Shown piece by piece: positions 49,163-58,525 of a stretch of 64,000 bases of DNA. Below the pieces are notes generated by a model. The model ran no database searches, was not told where the DNA came from, and saw only the letters and a program-made list of their open reading frames with translations. Source of the DNA: Clavibacter sepedonicus (GTDB lineage Bacteria; Actinomycetota; Actinomycetes; Actinomycetales; Microbacteriaceae); the NCBI RefSeq assembly GCF_000069225.1, contig NC_010407.1:186001-250000 (forward strand), given 5' to 3'. Every line of letters starts with the position of its first letter. Positions within the stretch are counted from its first letter, which is position 1. The position numbers were made by a program, and so were the translations under genes.

Positions 49163-51094
49163 CTACACGAGCAGCTGGTGCTTCGCGAGGTCGCGGTAGA
49201 GCGGCGTCGAGACGACGAGCTCGGCGTGCGTGCCCGTGCCGACGACGCGGCCCTTCTCGACGACCACGATGAGGTCGCTGTCGACGACGGTCGAGAGCCG
49301 GTGCGCGATCACGATGAGGGTGCGGTGCTCGGCGACCGCGTCGATCGCCTTGCGGAGCAGCTGCTCGTTGAGGCCGTCGAGGCTGGACGTGGACTCGTCG
49401 AGCAGCAGGATCGGGGGAGCCGAGAGCAGCGTGCGCGCGATCGCGAGGCGCTGGCGCTCGCCGCCGGACAGCATGATGCCGTCTTCGCCGACGGGCGCGT
49501 CGAGGCCGAGCTCGTTGCGCGCGAGCACCTCGGTGAGGTTCACCGCGTGCAGCACCTGGACGCAGTCCTCGTCGGTCGCGTCGAACGCGGTGAGGGTCAG
49601 GTTCTCGCGGAGCGTGCCGGCGAGGACGGGGGCGTCCTGCTCGACGTAGCCGATCTGGCGGCGGAGGTCCTCGCGGTCGAGCGTGCGGATGTCGCGGCCG
49701 CCGACCCGGACGACGCCGGAGGTCGGGTCGTAGAAGCGCTCGATCAGGGCGAGGATCGTGCTCTTGCCCGCGCCCGAGGGGCCGACGAGCGCGATCCGGG
49801 TGCCCCGCTCGGCGCGGAAGCTGATGCCCTGCAGGACGCCGCCGCCCGTGCGGTCGGCGCCGGGGGAGGCGTCCGCGGAGTCGGCCGGAGAAGCGGGTGC
49901 CTCGGTCGTCGCGGCACCGTCTGCGGTGGCGTCCGCATCCGCCGCCACCGGGTACGCGAACCGCACGTCCACGAGCTCCACGGCGGGTGCGTCCGTGCGG
50001 TCGTCGCCCGCGGGCGCGTCGTCGCGGAGTCGTGCGGCGAGGTCGGCGTCGCCGTCGGTCTCGACCGGTAGCTTCACGATCTCCTGGATGCGGCCGAGCG
50101 CGCCGAGCGCCTGGTTGACGGCGGTCACGGCACCGAAGGCCTGGCCGAGCGGCATGATCATCAGGAAGAGGAACAGGATGAATGCCACGAGGTCGCCGAC
50201 CGTGATGGCACCGGCCGCGACGCGGTAGCCGCCGACGCCGACCACCACGAGGAACGACGCCTGCAGCGCGATGCCCGCGATGGGCACGACGACGGCGGAC
50301 GCCTTCGCGACCTTGATCCCCATCTCCCAGGCGCCCTCGGCGTCGGCCTCGATGGCGCGGATCTCGCGGTCGGTCGGGTTGCTGGCGCGGACGGTGCGGA
50401 TCGCGCCGATGGCCCGCTCGACGCTCGCGGCCAGGTCGCCGACCTTGCGCTGCGCGCGCTGGCTGGCCACGCGGATCCGGCCGGACAGGCCCACGACGGC
50501 GACCACCGAGACGGCGACGACCAGCACGGTGAGGCTGAGGAGCACGGGGTCGATGATGAGCATCGCGATGATGGCGCCGAGGAACGTGACCGCGCCGCCG
50601 ATCGCCTCGACGAGGCCCTGCGTGAGCACGGCGCGGAGGAGCGTGGTGTCGGAGCCGACGCGCGAGACGAGGTCGCCCGTGCGGCGGGTGTCGAACTCGG
50701 AGATGGGGAGGCGGAGGATCCGGCGCACGAGCGTGCGGCGCGACGAGAGCACGATGCCCTCGCCCATCCGCTGCAGCAGGTAGTGCTGGTAGCCGGACAG
50801 CACGCCGGACACGACGACCAGGCCGACGAGCGCCCACACGAGGACGCCGAGCTGGCCGCCCTCCTGCACGACGCCGACGACGCGCTGCACGAGGAGCGGC
50901 TGGCCGAGGCTCGCGGCGGCGCCGAGGACGCTCAGCACGACGACGAAGGCCATCAGCCCGCGCTGCTCGAGGATGTAGGGGAGGAGCTCCGAGAAGCGCG
51001 CGCGGGGCCCGTCGTCGGCGGAGTCGCGACGGGCGAACGGGTTGCGGGAGCGGGCGCGCGGCGCGGCGGCGGTCTCGGGGCGGGCGGTGCTCAT
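49163..51094 (-). CDS. ABC exporter, fused permease and ATPase (half transporter)
   Basis: 643 residues, minus strand. Six membrane helices (type IV exporter) are followed by the NBD: Walker A GPSGAGKST, signature LSGGERQRLAIAR, Walker B ILLLDESTSSLD and the H-loop IVIAHRLSTV. It probably works as a homodimer to export drugs or lipids. Odd feature: an Ala/Asp/Thr-rich stretch of ~45 residues is inserted in the NBD between the A-loop strand (VRFAYPV) and GVLQGISF. The convergent DUF2834 gene ends 16 bases away. Confidence 0.92.
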   Translation of the reverse strand: MSTARPETAAAPRARSRNPFARRDSADDGPRARFSELLPYILEQRGLMAFVVVLSVLGAAASLGQPLLVQRVVGVVQEGGQLGVLVWALVGLVVVSGVLSGYQHYLLQRMGEGIVLSSRRTLVRRILRLPISEFDTRRTGDLVSRVGSDTTLLRAVLTQGLVEAIGGAVTFLGAIIAMLIIDPVLLSLTVLVVAVSVVAVVGLSGRIRVASQRAQRKVGDLAASVERAIGAIRTVRASNPTDREIRAIEADAEGAWEMGIKVAKASAVVVPIAGIALQASFLVVVGVGGYRVAAGAITVGDLVAFILFLFLMIMPLGQAFGAVTAVNQALGALGRIQEIVKLPVETDGDADLAARLRDDAPAGDDRTDAPAVELVDVRFAYPVAADADATADGAATTEAPASPADSADASPGADRTGGGVLQGISFRAERGTRIALVGPSGAGKSTILALIERFYDPTSGVVRVGGRDIRTLDREDLRRQIGYVEQDAPVLAGTLRENLTLTAFDATDEDCVQVLHAVNLTEVLARNELGLDAPVGEDGIMLSGGERQRLAIARTLLSAPPILLLDESTSSLDGLNEQLLRKAIDAVAEHRTLIVIAHRLSTVVDSDLIVVVEKGRVVGTGTHAELVVSTPLYRDLAKHQLLV

Positions 51095-51281
51095 GCGTGT
51101 TCTCCCGGTGGTGGGTGCGATCGTGATGCTGCGCGCGGTCAGCCGAGCGCAGGACCGGCGGCGGTCGGGCGGTCGACGGGCGGGCGTCGCGCGTGTCGCA
51201 TCGCCGTGGCGACTCTACGCTCCGGCCGCCGCGCAGCCGCCGGGAGCGCTTCCGCTCGTGGAGAAAACCCCCGGCCGTCCC

Positions 51282-51287
51282 TAGGCT
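51282..51287 (+). promoter_or_regulatory. -10 box (TAGGCT) of the DrrAB-like operon, near-leaderless
   Basis: TAGGCT ends 8 bases before the GTG at 51296, and no ribosome-binding site is visible. Confidence 0.55.
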
Positions 51288-51295
51288 GTGGTCTC

Positions 51296-52222
51296 GTGCC
51301 CACCCCCGTCATCACCGCCGACCGCCTCGTGAAGAAGTACGGCGACCACGTCGCCGTCGACGGCCTCTCCTTCGAGGTCGCGCCCGGCGAGTCCTTCGGG
51401 CTGCTCGGGCCGAACGGCGCCGGGAAGTCCACGACCATGCGCATGATCGGCGCGGTCTCGTCGCGCACGGGCGGCTCGCTCGACATCCTCGGGCTCGACC
51501 CCGACACGCACGGGCCCGAGATCCGCTCGCAGCTGGGCGTCGTGCCGCAGGCCGACAACCTCGACCTGGAGCTCAAGGCGCGCGACAACCTCATCGTCTA
51601 CGGCCGCTACTTCGGGCTGCCGCGCAAGCAGGTCGCGGCCCGCGCCGACGAGCTGCTCGAGTTCGCGCAGCTCAGCGACCGCGCGAACGCGAAGGTCGAC
51701 GACCTGTCCGGCGGCATGAAGCGCCGCCTCACGATCGCGCGCGCCCTCATCAGCGACCCGCGGATCCTGCTGCTCGACGAGCCGACGACGGGCCTCGACC
51801 CGCAGGCCCGCCACATCCTCTGGGACCGCCTGTTCCGCCTCAAGGAGCAGGGCACGACGCTCGTGCTCACCACGCACTACATGGACGAGGCCGAGCAGCT
51901 CTGCGACCGGATCGTCGTGGTCGACGAGGGCCGCATCATGGCGGAGGGCTCGCCCGCGTCCCTCATCCGCGACCACTCCAGCCGCGAGGTGCTCGAGGTG
52001 CGCTTCGGATCCGACCGCAACGAGTCCGCGTCGCGCGAGATCGCCGGGTACGGCGACCGCGTCGAGGTGCTGCCCGACCGCGTGCTCGTCTACGCGTCCG
52101 ACGGCGAGGCCGTGCTCAGCCGCATCCTCGAGCAGGGCCTGAAGCCCATCACGACACTGGTGCGCCGCTCCAGCCTCGAGGACGTCTTCCTCCGCCTCAC
52201 CGGCCGGAGCCTCGTCGAGTGA
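51296..52222 (+). CDS. ABC transporter ATP-binding protein (DrrA-like)
   Basis: 308 residues from GTG 51296. Walker A is GPNGAGKST, the signature is DLSGGMKRRL, Walker B is ILLLDEPTTGLDPQ and the H-loop is TTHYMDEAEQLCD. The C-terminal ~80 residues are the daunorubicin-resistance-type extension, ending VFLRLTGRSL. It energises the two permeases encoded after it. Each junction overlaps by 4 bases. Confidence 0.93.
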   Translation: MPTPVITADRLVKKYGDHVAVDGLSFEVAPGESFGLLGPNGAGKSTTMRMIGAVSSRTGGSLDILGLDPDTHGPEIRSQLGVVPQADNLDLELKARDNLIVYGRYFGLPRKQVAARADELLEFAQLSDRANAKVDDLSGGMKRRLTIARALISDPRILLLDEPTTGLDPQARHILWDRLFRLKEQGTTLVLTTHYMDEAEQLCDRIVVVDEGRIMAEGSPASLIRDHSSREVLEVRFGSDRNESASREIAGYGDRVEVLPDRVLVYASDGEAVLSRILEQGLKPITTLVRRSSLEDVFLRLTGRSLVE

Positions 52223-53049
52223 GCGCCGTCGACACCCGCGAGGCCGTCGCCGCCGGCGTCCGCCCGCGCCGCTACGGCGCCTGGTACGCGGCCGAGCACC
52301 GGCTGCTCGGGATCCGCGCCTACCTCGGCACCGCGCTCGCGACCGGCATCGCGAGCCCCTACGCCTACCTCTACGCGCTCGGCGTCGGCCTCGCCACCGT
52401 CGTCGACCGAGGCACCGACGCGAACCAGGCGCTCGGCGTGAGCTTCCTCGTGTTCGTGGCACCCGCGCTCCTCGCGACGAGCGCCATGACGGTCGCCAGC
52501 GAGGAGTTCAGCTACCCGATCTTCGGCGGCTTCAAGTGGAACCCGGTGTTCCAGGCGATGAACGCGTCGCCGCTCACCCCCGCCCAGATCATGGACGGGC
52601 AGGTCATCGGCGTCGCGATCCGCATGGCGCCCACCTGCATCGCCTACTTCGCCTTCATGCTCCTGTTCGGCGCGGTGCCGCTCGGCACGGGGTTCCTCGC
52701 GATCGGCGCCGCGGTGCTCACGGGCATGGCGATCGGCGTGATGCTCATGGCCTACGTCGCGACCCTCACGCAGGACACCGGCCAGATCGCCATGGTCATG
52801 CGCTTCGTGATCACCCCGCTGTCCCTGTTCTCGGGCACGTTCTTCCCGCTCACCCAGTTCCCCGTCTGGCTGCAGTGGATCGGCTGGATCTCGCCGCTCT
52901 GGCACGGCACCGAGCTCGGCCGCGTCGCCACCTACGGGATGCAGGAGCCGCTGTGGCTCACGGCCGTGCACGTCGCCTACCTGCTGCTGTGGCTCGCGGT
53001 GGGCTGGACCCTCGCGCGCCGCGTCGCGACGAGGAGGCTGCGCGCATGA
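52219..53049 (+). CDS. ABC-2 type permease
   Basis: 276 residues from GTG 52219. Five or six hydrophobic segments are present, with ABC-2 membrane-family features (EEFSYPIFGGFKWNPVFQAMNASPLTP and PLSLFSGTFFPLTQFP). It pairs with the following permease, probably as a heterodimer. The transported compound is unknown. Confidence 0.9.
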   Translation: MSAVDTREAVAAGVRPRRYGAWYAAEHRLLGIRAYLGTALATGIASPYAYLYALGVGLATVVDRGTDANQALGVSFLVFVAPALLATSAMTVASEEFSYPIFGGFKWNPVFQAMNASPLTPAQIMDGQVIGVAIRMAPTCIAYFAFMLLFGAVPLGTGFLAIGAAVLTGMAIGVMLMAYVATLTQDTGQIAMVMRFVITPLSLFSGTFFPLTQFPVWLQWIGWISPLWHGTELGRVATYGMQEPLWLTAVHVAYLLLWLAVGWTLARRVATRRLRA

Positions 53050-53894
53050 CCGGATCCACGATGCCCGCGAACGCCCCGGCCCCCGCGCCCGCCGCCCGCC
53101 GCAGCCGCGGCGGCCCCCGCTCCCTTTATGCCGGCAACGCCCGCTCGGTCCTGTCCCGCGGCCTGCTCGCCACCCGCAGCACCAACTGGACCGTCGTGCT
53201 CTCCGGCTTCTTCGAGCCCGTCTTCTACCTGCTCGCGATGGGCATCGGCCTCGGCTCGCTCGTGGGCGACGTGACGACGAGCACCGGCCAGCCCGTGCCG
53301 TACGCCGCCTACATCGCGCCCGCCCTCCTCGCCGTCTCGGCGATGAACGGCGCCGTCTACGACTCCACCTGGAACGTCTTCTTCAAGATGAACCACTCGA
53401 AGCTGTACCAGGGCATGCTCGCGACCTCGCTCGGGCCGCTCGACGTCGCGTTCGGCGAGATCTCGCTGGCGCTGCTGCGCGGCGTCGTCTACTCGTCGGG
53501 CTTCCTCGTCGTGATGCAGGTGCTCGGCCTCAACCTGTCGTGGTGGGCGATCCTCGCGCTGCCGTCCGTGGTGCTCGTCGCGCTGGCGTTCGCGAGCTTC
53601 GGCATGGCCGTGACGAGCTACATGAAGACGTTCCAGCAGATGGACTGGATCAACTTCATCCTGCTGCCCATGTTCCTGTTCTCGGCGACCTTCTACCCGC
53701 TGTCCGTGTACCCGGCGTGGATCCAGACGGTGATCCAGGCGCTCCCGCTCTGGCACGCGGTGGAGCTCGTGCGGGGGTTCACGACGGGCGCGCTCTCGTT
53801 CGCGGTCGTCGGCCACGTGCTCTACTTCGCGGTGATGACGGCCATCGGCCTGGTCTCCACGACGCGGCGGCTGCGGGTCCTCTTCCTCGACTGA
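53046..53894 (+). CDS. ABC-2 type permease
   Basis: 282 residues from ATG 53046, overlapping the preceding stop. It has the same fold as its neighbour: MNHSKLYQGMLATSLGPLDV, then a NodJ-like FLFSATFYPLSVYPAW. Its last ~39 codons overlap the end of the convergent MFS gene (53779-53894). No terminator sits between them. Confidence 0.9.
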   Translation: MTGSTMPANAPAPAPAARRSRGGPRSLYAGNARSVLSRGLLATRSTNWTVVLSGFFEPVFYLLAMGIGLGSLVGDVTTSTGQPVPYAAYIAPALLAVSAMNGAVYDSTWNVFFKMNHSKLYQGMLATSLGPLDVAFGEISLALLRGVVYSSGFLVVMQVLGLNLSWWAILALPSVVLVALAFASFGMAVTSYMKTFQQMDWINFILLPMFLFSATFYPLSVYPAWIQTVIQALPLWHAVELVRGFTTGALSFAVVGHVLYFAVMTAIGLVSTTRRLRVLFLD

Positions 53895-55200
53895 GGCCGC
53901 CCGCGACGAGCGCGACGCCGGCGGATCCCATGACGACGGCCGCCGTCGCGATGGCGGCGGGGTAGGCGGCGGGCTGCGCGGACGCGGGGACGAGGGCGAG
54001 CACCTGCGCCGTCACGACCGTGGCGAGGAACGACGAGCCGGCCAGCACCGTCGACGTGAGCGAGGAGACCCGGCCCATGGTCCCGACGGGCGCCTCGGCC
54101 TGGAGGATCGGGCCCTGCGAGACGAGGAAGACCGCGAAGACGAGGCCGGCCAGCCCCATGAGGATCGCGGCGGGCAGGAACGCGCGCACCGTCGAGTAGG
54201 CCGCATAGGTGGCGCCGAGGGCGACGAGCGAGGCGGGCAGCGCGCGCTCGGGGCGGATGCGGGCGACGAGCGCGGGCGCCGTGAAGGATCCGACGAGGCC
54301 CCCGACCGCGAACATCGCCGTGACCACGCCGTACTCCGCAGCCGTCAGGCCCATCGTGGTGAGGGCGACGAGCGCGAGGGTCGCGTTGTTGACGCCCAGG
54401 GTCACGCCGTAGGCCGCGAGGCCGGCCACGAGGATCCGTAGGCGTGGCGACGCCCGCACGATGCGGATCCCGGCGGCGAGCTCGGCGCGGAAGCGGGCGC
54501 GCGCGGAGGCGACCGAGCCGTGCGCGTCGGCGTCCGCGTCCGTGCCCAAGGCCCCCGCGCCCGCCGCCGTGGCTCCGCGTTCGCGCACCGCGAGCACCAG
54601 CGCCGCCGACGCGAGGAACGACACGGCGTCCATCGCGAGCGCGGGCTGCGGCCCGAGCGCGGCGTACACGGCCGGGCCGGTCATGGCCGAGAGGATCCCG
54701 ACGCCCGTGCTCGCGAGCAGCGAGCGTCCCGCGGCGGCGGCGCGGCGATCCGCCGGCACGACGACCTGCACGAGGGCCGCGCGCGCCGGGTCGAAGAGCT
54801 GCGACACGGAGCCGATGAGGAGCTGCGTCGTGATGACGGCGGCGATCACGAGGGGCGTGGGCCCGGTCACCGCGATCACCATGAGCGGCACGAGCAGCCC
54901 GGCGCGCGCGACGTCGGCCGCGACCATGACGCGGCCGGCGGGCCACCGGTCGACGAGCACGCCCGCGACCGGCGCGAGCACGAGGCGCGGCAGGCTCGTC
55001 GCCCCGATGACCGCGCCGATGTAGAGCGGCAGGGCCGGGTCGCCCGGCGCGAGTCCCATGGCGAGCCACACCGTGACGGTCGCCGCGAGCACGTACTCGC
55101 CGAACGCGGACAGCGCCTGCGCGAGCCAGATGAGCGCGAAGGACCGTGAGATCAGCAGGGGCGGGCGGGGCGGGCGGGCGTCGCCGGCTGCTCCGGGCAT
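53779..55200 (-). CDS. MFS permease
   Basis: 473 residues from the ATG at 55200 (minus strand), with GGAGG upstream. Twelve hydrophobic segments are expected. The start LIWLAQALSAFGEYVLAATVTVWLA and the loop LVDRWPAGRVMVAADVARAG are MFS_3/MefA-like features of efflux pumps. The C-terminal ~38 residues (Arg/Pro/Ser-rich) overlap the opposite-strand permease gene and may be unconserved. Confidence 0.87.
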   Translation of the reverse strand: MPGAAGDARPPRPPLLISRSFALIWLAQALSAFGEYVLAATVTVWLAMGLAPGDPALPLYIGAVIGATSLPRLVLAPVAGVLVDRWPAGRVMVAADVARAGLLVPLMVIAVTGPTPLVIAAVITTQLLIGSVSQLFDPARAALVQVVVPADRRAAAAGRSLLASTGVGILSAMTGPAVYAALGPQPALAMDAVSFLASAALVLAVRERGATAAGAGALGTDADADAHGSVASARARFRAELAAGIRIVRASPRLRILVAGLAAYGVTLGVNNATLALVALTTMGLTAAEYGVVTAMFAVGGLVGSFTAPALVARIRPERALPASLVALGATYAAYSTVRAFLPAAILMGLAGLVFAVFLVSQGPILQAEAPVGTMGRVSSLTSTVLAGSSFLATVVTAQVLALVPASAQPAAYPAAIATAAVVMGSAGVALVAGGLSRGRGPAAAASWRPGRWPSSPRSRARGRRPRTRARPS

Positions 55201-55340
55201 GGCGTCCTCCGATCGGATCTCCTCTCCACGGTATCGGCCCGCCCAGCGGCCGCACGGACGGGCCCGGGTGCCGGATCCGCTCGGTACCCTGGCGGGGAGC
55301 GCCACCCGGGCGCGGCCGGCCGCGTGCCGGGGGAGGCTAG

Positions 55341-56171
55341 GTGCCCATGGGCCGCGTCGTGGTGCTCGGATCGCTCAACGTCGACCAGGTGGTGCGCGTG
55401 CCGCGGCACCCGCAGCCGGGGGAGACGCTCATGGGATCCGACCCCGAGCGGCTCTGGGGCGGCAAGGGCGCGAACCAGGCGGTCGCGGCGGCCGACGCCG
55501 GCGGCGAGGTCGCGATGGTGGGGGCCGTGGGCGACGACGCCGACGGATCCGCCTACCGCGCGCGTCTGACGGCCCGCGGCATCGACGTCACCGGCCTGGC
55601 GACGGTGGACGGCGCGACGACGGGCCTCGCGATCATCGCGGTGGACGACGACGGCGAGAACACGATCATCGTCGCGCCCGGCGCCAACGGGCGCGTGACA
55701 TCTACGCACCTGGATCCGCTCGACGCGCTCGCCGCGGGCGACGTCCTGCTCGCCTCGCTCGAGCTCCCCCTCGACACGATCTCCGAGGGCGTCCGCCGCG
55801 CGCACGCCGCCGGCGCCCGCGTCGTGCTCAACCTCGCGCCCTTCGCCGCGCTGCCCGCCGACGTGCTGGCGCTCGCGGATCCCGTCGTCGTCAACGAGCA
55901 CGAGGCGGGACTCCTCCGCGGGTCGGGCACACCGGCCCCCGCGTCGCTGCTCGTGACCCTCGGCGCCGAGGGCGCGATGTGGGGCGACGTCGAGGTCCCC
56001 GCGTCGAAGGTCTCCCGCGTCGTCGACACCACGGGCGCCGGCGACGCGTTCTGCGGCGCGCTGGCCTCGGCGCTCGCCGCGGGCGCCGACCGCGGGGCCG
56101 CCCTGGTCGTCGCCGCCGACGCGGCCGCGGTCGTGGTGCAGCGGCAGGGCGCGCAGCCGGCGGACGACTGA
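55341..56171 (+). CDS. rbsK: Ribokinase
   Basis: 276 residues if started at GTG 55341. ATG 55347, with GGGAGG 10 bases upstream, is equally plausible. PfkB-family signatures: GGKGANQAVAAADAGG near the N-terminus and DTTGAGDAFCGAL near the C-terminus with the catalytic Asp. Ribose or a similar sugar is the likely substrate. No ribose transporter lies nearby. Confidence 0.88.
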   Translation: MPMGRVVVLGSLNVDQVVRVPRHPQPGETLMGSDPERLWGGKGANQAVAAADAGGEVAMVGAVGDDADGSAYRARLTARGIDVTGLATVDGATTGLAIIAVDDDGENTIIVAPGANGRVTSTHLDPLDALAAGDVLLASLELPLDTISEGVRRAHAAGARVVLNLAPFAALPADVLALADPVVVNEHEAGLLRGSGTPAPASLLVTLGAEGAMWGDVEVPASKVSRVVDTTGAGDAFCGALASALAAGADRGAALVVAADAAAVVVQRQGAQPADD

Positions 56172-56176
56172 GCCCC

Positions 56177-56737
56177 GTGGGCGACGCCGGGCCGGATCCG
56201 CACGGGGCGGCGGCTTCCGTCGTCGCCTTCGTCCGCGCCCTCGCGACGCCGCCGTGGCCGCGCCATGTCGCGGACGCGGAGCGGATGCTGGCAGCTCTCG
56301 GCGTGCGTCCCACGTGCGACGTGGACGCGTACGACCCCGACTCCGACCCCGACCCCGACTCCGAGCTCCGCTCCCTGACCGGTAGTCCCGACGCCGTCGA
56401 CCATCTGAGCCTCGGCACCCACGCGGGCGGGGTCACGATCATCGGCTTCTTCCTGGCGCGGCACGGCCGTCCGCGCGATCCGCTCGTCCGGCGCGACCAC
56501 GACGCCCTCGTCGCCGCCCTCGCCGCTGCCTTCGGCGTGTTCTGCCCGGCCTTCGACGATCAGCCGAGCCCCGTGCTGTGGGACGTCGGTGAGTTGGAGG
56601 TGGGCGTCCAGCTCTTCGACCGCGTCGACAGCAGCGTGATGGTGTGGGTCGATCACCGCGAGCGGTCGGTACGCGCGGAGGCGGCCGCGGGCGACGGATC
56701 GACCGCCGTCAGCGCGGACGCCGCCGACCCCGCGTGA
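56177..56737 (+). CDS. Hypothetical soluble protein
   Basis: 186 residues from GTG 56177, five bases after the ribokinase stop. A short Asp/Pro run (DPDSDPDPDSE) sits in the middle. The rest has aromatic and hydrophobic beta-type strands (VTIIGFFLARHG, LEVGVQLFDRVDSSVMVWVDHRE) suggestive of a small immunity- or DUF6301-like fold, which I cannot confirm. The final 29 bases overlap the convergent regulator gene. Confidence 0.6.
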   Translation: MGDAGPDPHGAAASVVAFVRALATPPWPRHVADAERMLAALGVRPTCDVDAYDPDSDPDPDSELRSLTGSPDAVDHLSLGTHAGGVTIIGFFLARHGRPRDPLVRRDHDALVAALAAAFGVFCPAFDDQPSPVLWDVGELEVGVQLFDRVDSSVMVWVDHRERSVRAEAAAGDGSTAVSADAADPA

Positions 56738-57230
56738 CCGCCTGCTCGTCGGACGAGCGGTCGCGCGATAGCGGGTACGCCCGGTCGAGGCGGGGGCCCA
56801 CGACCACGCGGAGCAGGAACCCGGAGAGCAGCGCACCACCGGCCCAGTACGCCGCGATGAGCAGCGCTCCGACGCCGGGCAGCACGCGCGTGGCGATGCC
56901 GGCCACGACGAGCAGCGTCCAGACGACCCCGACCCCGTGGTACAGCGAGCGGAACCCGTCCGTCACCGCGTCGCGCCGCTCCTGCTGACGCTCCGCCCGG
57001 TCGTCGAGCGCGGACACCGTCCGGCCGAAGTCACCTTCGCCGACCACGGCGAAGAGGTCCCGCACGGGCACCTCGAGCGCCTTCGCGACGAGCGACAGCG
57101 TCTCGAGGCTCGCGTCGTTCCCCGCCTCCAATCGCTGCACCGTGCGCACCGTGATCCCGCTCGCCTCCGCCAGCCGGTCCTGCGTCCATCCGCGCTCCCG
57201 GCGCAGCTCCACGATCCGTGTCTCGTTCAT
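56709..57230 (-). CDS. HTH (Xre/Cro) transcriptional regulator with membrane helices
   Basis: 173 residues from the ATG at 57230 (minus strand). The N-terminal HTH is RRERGWTQDRLAEASGITVRTVQRLEAGNDAS. The C-terminal half has two hydrophobic segments (HGVGVVWTLLVVAGIATRVL and LLIAAYWAGGALLSGFLL), so it is a membrane-tethered regulator. It is divergent from the next gene, its probable target or partner. Confidence 0.85.
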   Translation of the reverse strand: MNETRIVELRRERGWTQDRLAEASGITVRTVQRLEAGNDASLETLSLVAKALEVPVRDLFAVVGEGDFGRTVSALDDRAERQQERRDAVTDGFRSLYHGVGVVWTLLVVAGIATRVLPGVGALLIAAYWAGGALLSGFLLRVVVGPRLDRAYPLSRDRSSDEQAVTRGRRRPR

Positions 57231-57372
57231 GGACCCAGACTGGCGGCCGGGGAGTCTCGCCACCACGACGCGGGCCCGACAGGAGCACGACATCCGCCCG
57301 ACAGCGGGGCGACATCGGCGGCGTCAGGCGGATCGCTCACCCGCCGGGCACGCGCTGTGGCAGGTTGGACGC

Positions 57373-57663
57373 ATGCCATCGGAGACCCGCTCGCGCTTCC
57401 GGGAGCAGGCGGAGGGTGCTCTGGCGACCTTCGCCGGCATCGCCACGTACCTGCTGCTCCAGGTGGCCCGCCGCACCGAGGTGCGCACGGAGGGCGACCG
57501 CGTGCTCGTCGTCGTGTGCACGATCGTCGCGATCGCGACGGCGGCCGTGGTCGTGGTCATCGCGGTGCGCAGTGCGGTCCGTCGGCGACGTGAGCGCGTC
57601 GCTGCCGAGGCGCGTGCGGTCGAGCCGCTCGTGGGCGATCCCGACGGCGGATCGGGCTCCTAG
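57373..57663 (+). CDS. Hypothetical small membrane protein
   Basis: 96 residues from ATG 57373. Two hydrophobic stretches (ATFAGIATYLLLQVA and VVVCTIVAIATAAVVVVIAV) are followed by an RRRRER basic loop and acidic tail. No family was recognised. Its stop overlaps the convergent gene's stop by 4 bases. Confidence 0.55.
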   Translation: MPSETRSRFREQAEGALATFAGIATYLLLQVARRTEVRTEGDRVLVVVCTIVAIATAAVVVVIAVRSAVRRRRERVAAEARAVEPLVGDPDGGSGS

Positions 57664-57869
57664 CGACGTAGGCCGCGGTGGCGCGCGACCTCCACGACGA
57701 GCGCTACCAGCACGAGCGCGGCACCGGCCGCAACGAACCACCAGGCGACCGCGATGCCTCCCGGCTCCTCGCCCGCGATGCCGCCCATGACGGCACCCAG
57801 CGCGACCGCGAGGACGAGCGCGCCGGAGCCGGCCAGGGTCGCCGCGAGGATCCGCATGTCCGCGACCAT
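57660..57869 (-). CDS. Hypothetical two-helix membrane protein
   Basis: 69 residues, minus strand. The ATG overlaps the stop of the MOSC gene by one base (TGATG), so it is coupled to it. Two membrane segments are visible: AATLAGSGALVLAVALGAVMGG and VAWWFVAAGAALVLVALVVEV. The function is unknown. Confidence 0.6.
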   Translation of the reverse strand: MVADMRILAATLAGSGALVLAVALGAVMGGIAGEEPGGIAVAWWFVAAGAALVLVALVVEVARHRGLRR

Positions 57870-58423
57870 CAGACCGGCTGCAGCGCGCGCTGCTCGCCCG
57901 CGGGCAGCTCCACGCGCACGGCGTCGTCGGGTCGGACCTCGCCGCCGGTGATCACGACGCCCATCACACCGGACTTCCGCACGACGTTCCCGTCGGCGTC
58001 GCGGTCGAGCACGGCCTTCATGGCACCCGAGCCCAGCTTGTCGATCTGGATGCACGGGTTCCGGAGGCCCGTCAGCTCGACCACGGCCTCGTCGCCGAGG
58101 TGCAGGCGCGTGCCCGTGGGCAGGTCGAGGAGCGGGATGCCCGCGGTCGTCACGTTCTCGCCGAGGTCGCCGGGACCGACCGTGAATCCCTTCCCCGCGA
58201 GCTCCGCGTGCAGCTCGGCGTGGACGAGGTGCACCTGGCGGAGGTTCGGCGCGTCCGGGTCGCGGCGCTTCCGCGACAGGTGCTGGACGGTCGTGCCGAG
58301 GTGCGCGTCGCCTTCGACGCCGAGGCCGGCGAGGAGCGTGATCGACGGGCGGACGGGCTTGGAGAAGCGGTGGGCGTCGTCGCGCGCGACCGCGAGGACC
58401 CGGGGCGATGCGGACGGCTGCAT
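57869..58423 (-). CDS. MOSC domain-containing protein
   Basis: 184 residues, minus strand. The MOSC features are GVEGDAHLG near the start, a GDLGENVTTAGI motif and the conserved cysteine in GLRNPCIQIDKL. Such proteins handle molybdenum cofactor sulfur or reduce N-hydroxylated compounds. No partner oxidoreductase gene is adjacent. Confidence 0.92.
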   Translation of the reverse strand: MQPSASPRVLAVARDDAHRFSKPVRPSITLLAGLGVEGDAHLGTTVQHLSRKRRDPDAPNLRQVHLVHAELHAELAGKGFTVGPGDLGENVTTAGIPLLDLPTGTRLHLGDEAVVELTGLRNPCIQIDKLGSGAMKAVLDRDADGNVVRKSGVMGVVITGGEVRPDDAVRVELPAGEQRALQPV

Positions 58424-58509
58424 GCCAGCGACGATAGCGGCGCGGCCGCCGCCGGGCGACCCTCGGGCCGTGACGGGGGCGCGATCTCCCGCCGCCGTGT
58501 GTCTGCCGC

Positions 58510-58515
58510 TAGGTT
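58510..58515 (+). promoter_or_regulatory. -10 box (TAGGTT)
   Basis: TAGGTT ends 10 bases before the ATG at 58526, giving a leader of only a few bases. Confidence 0.45.
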
Positions 58516-58525
58516 CGGGTCATCG

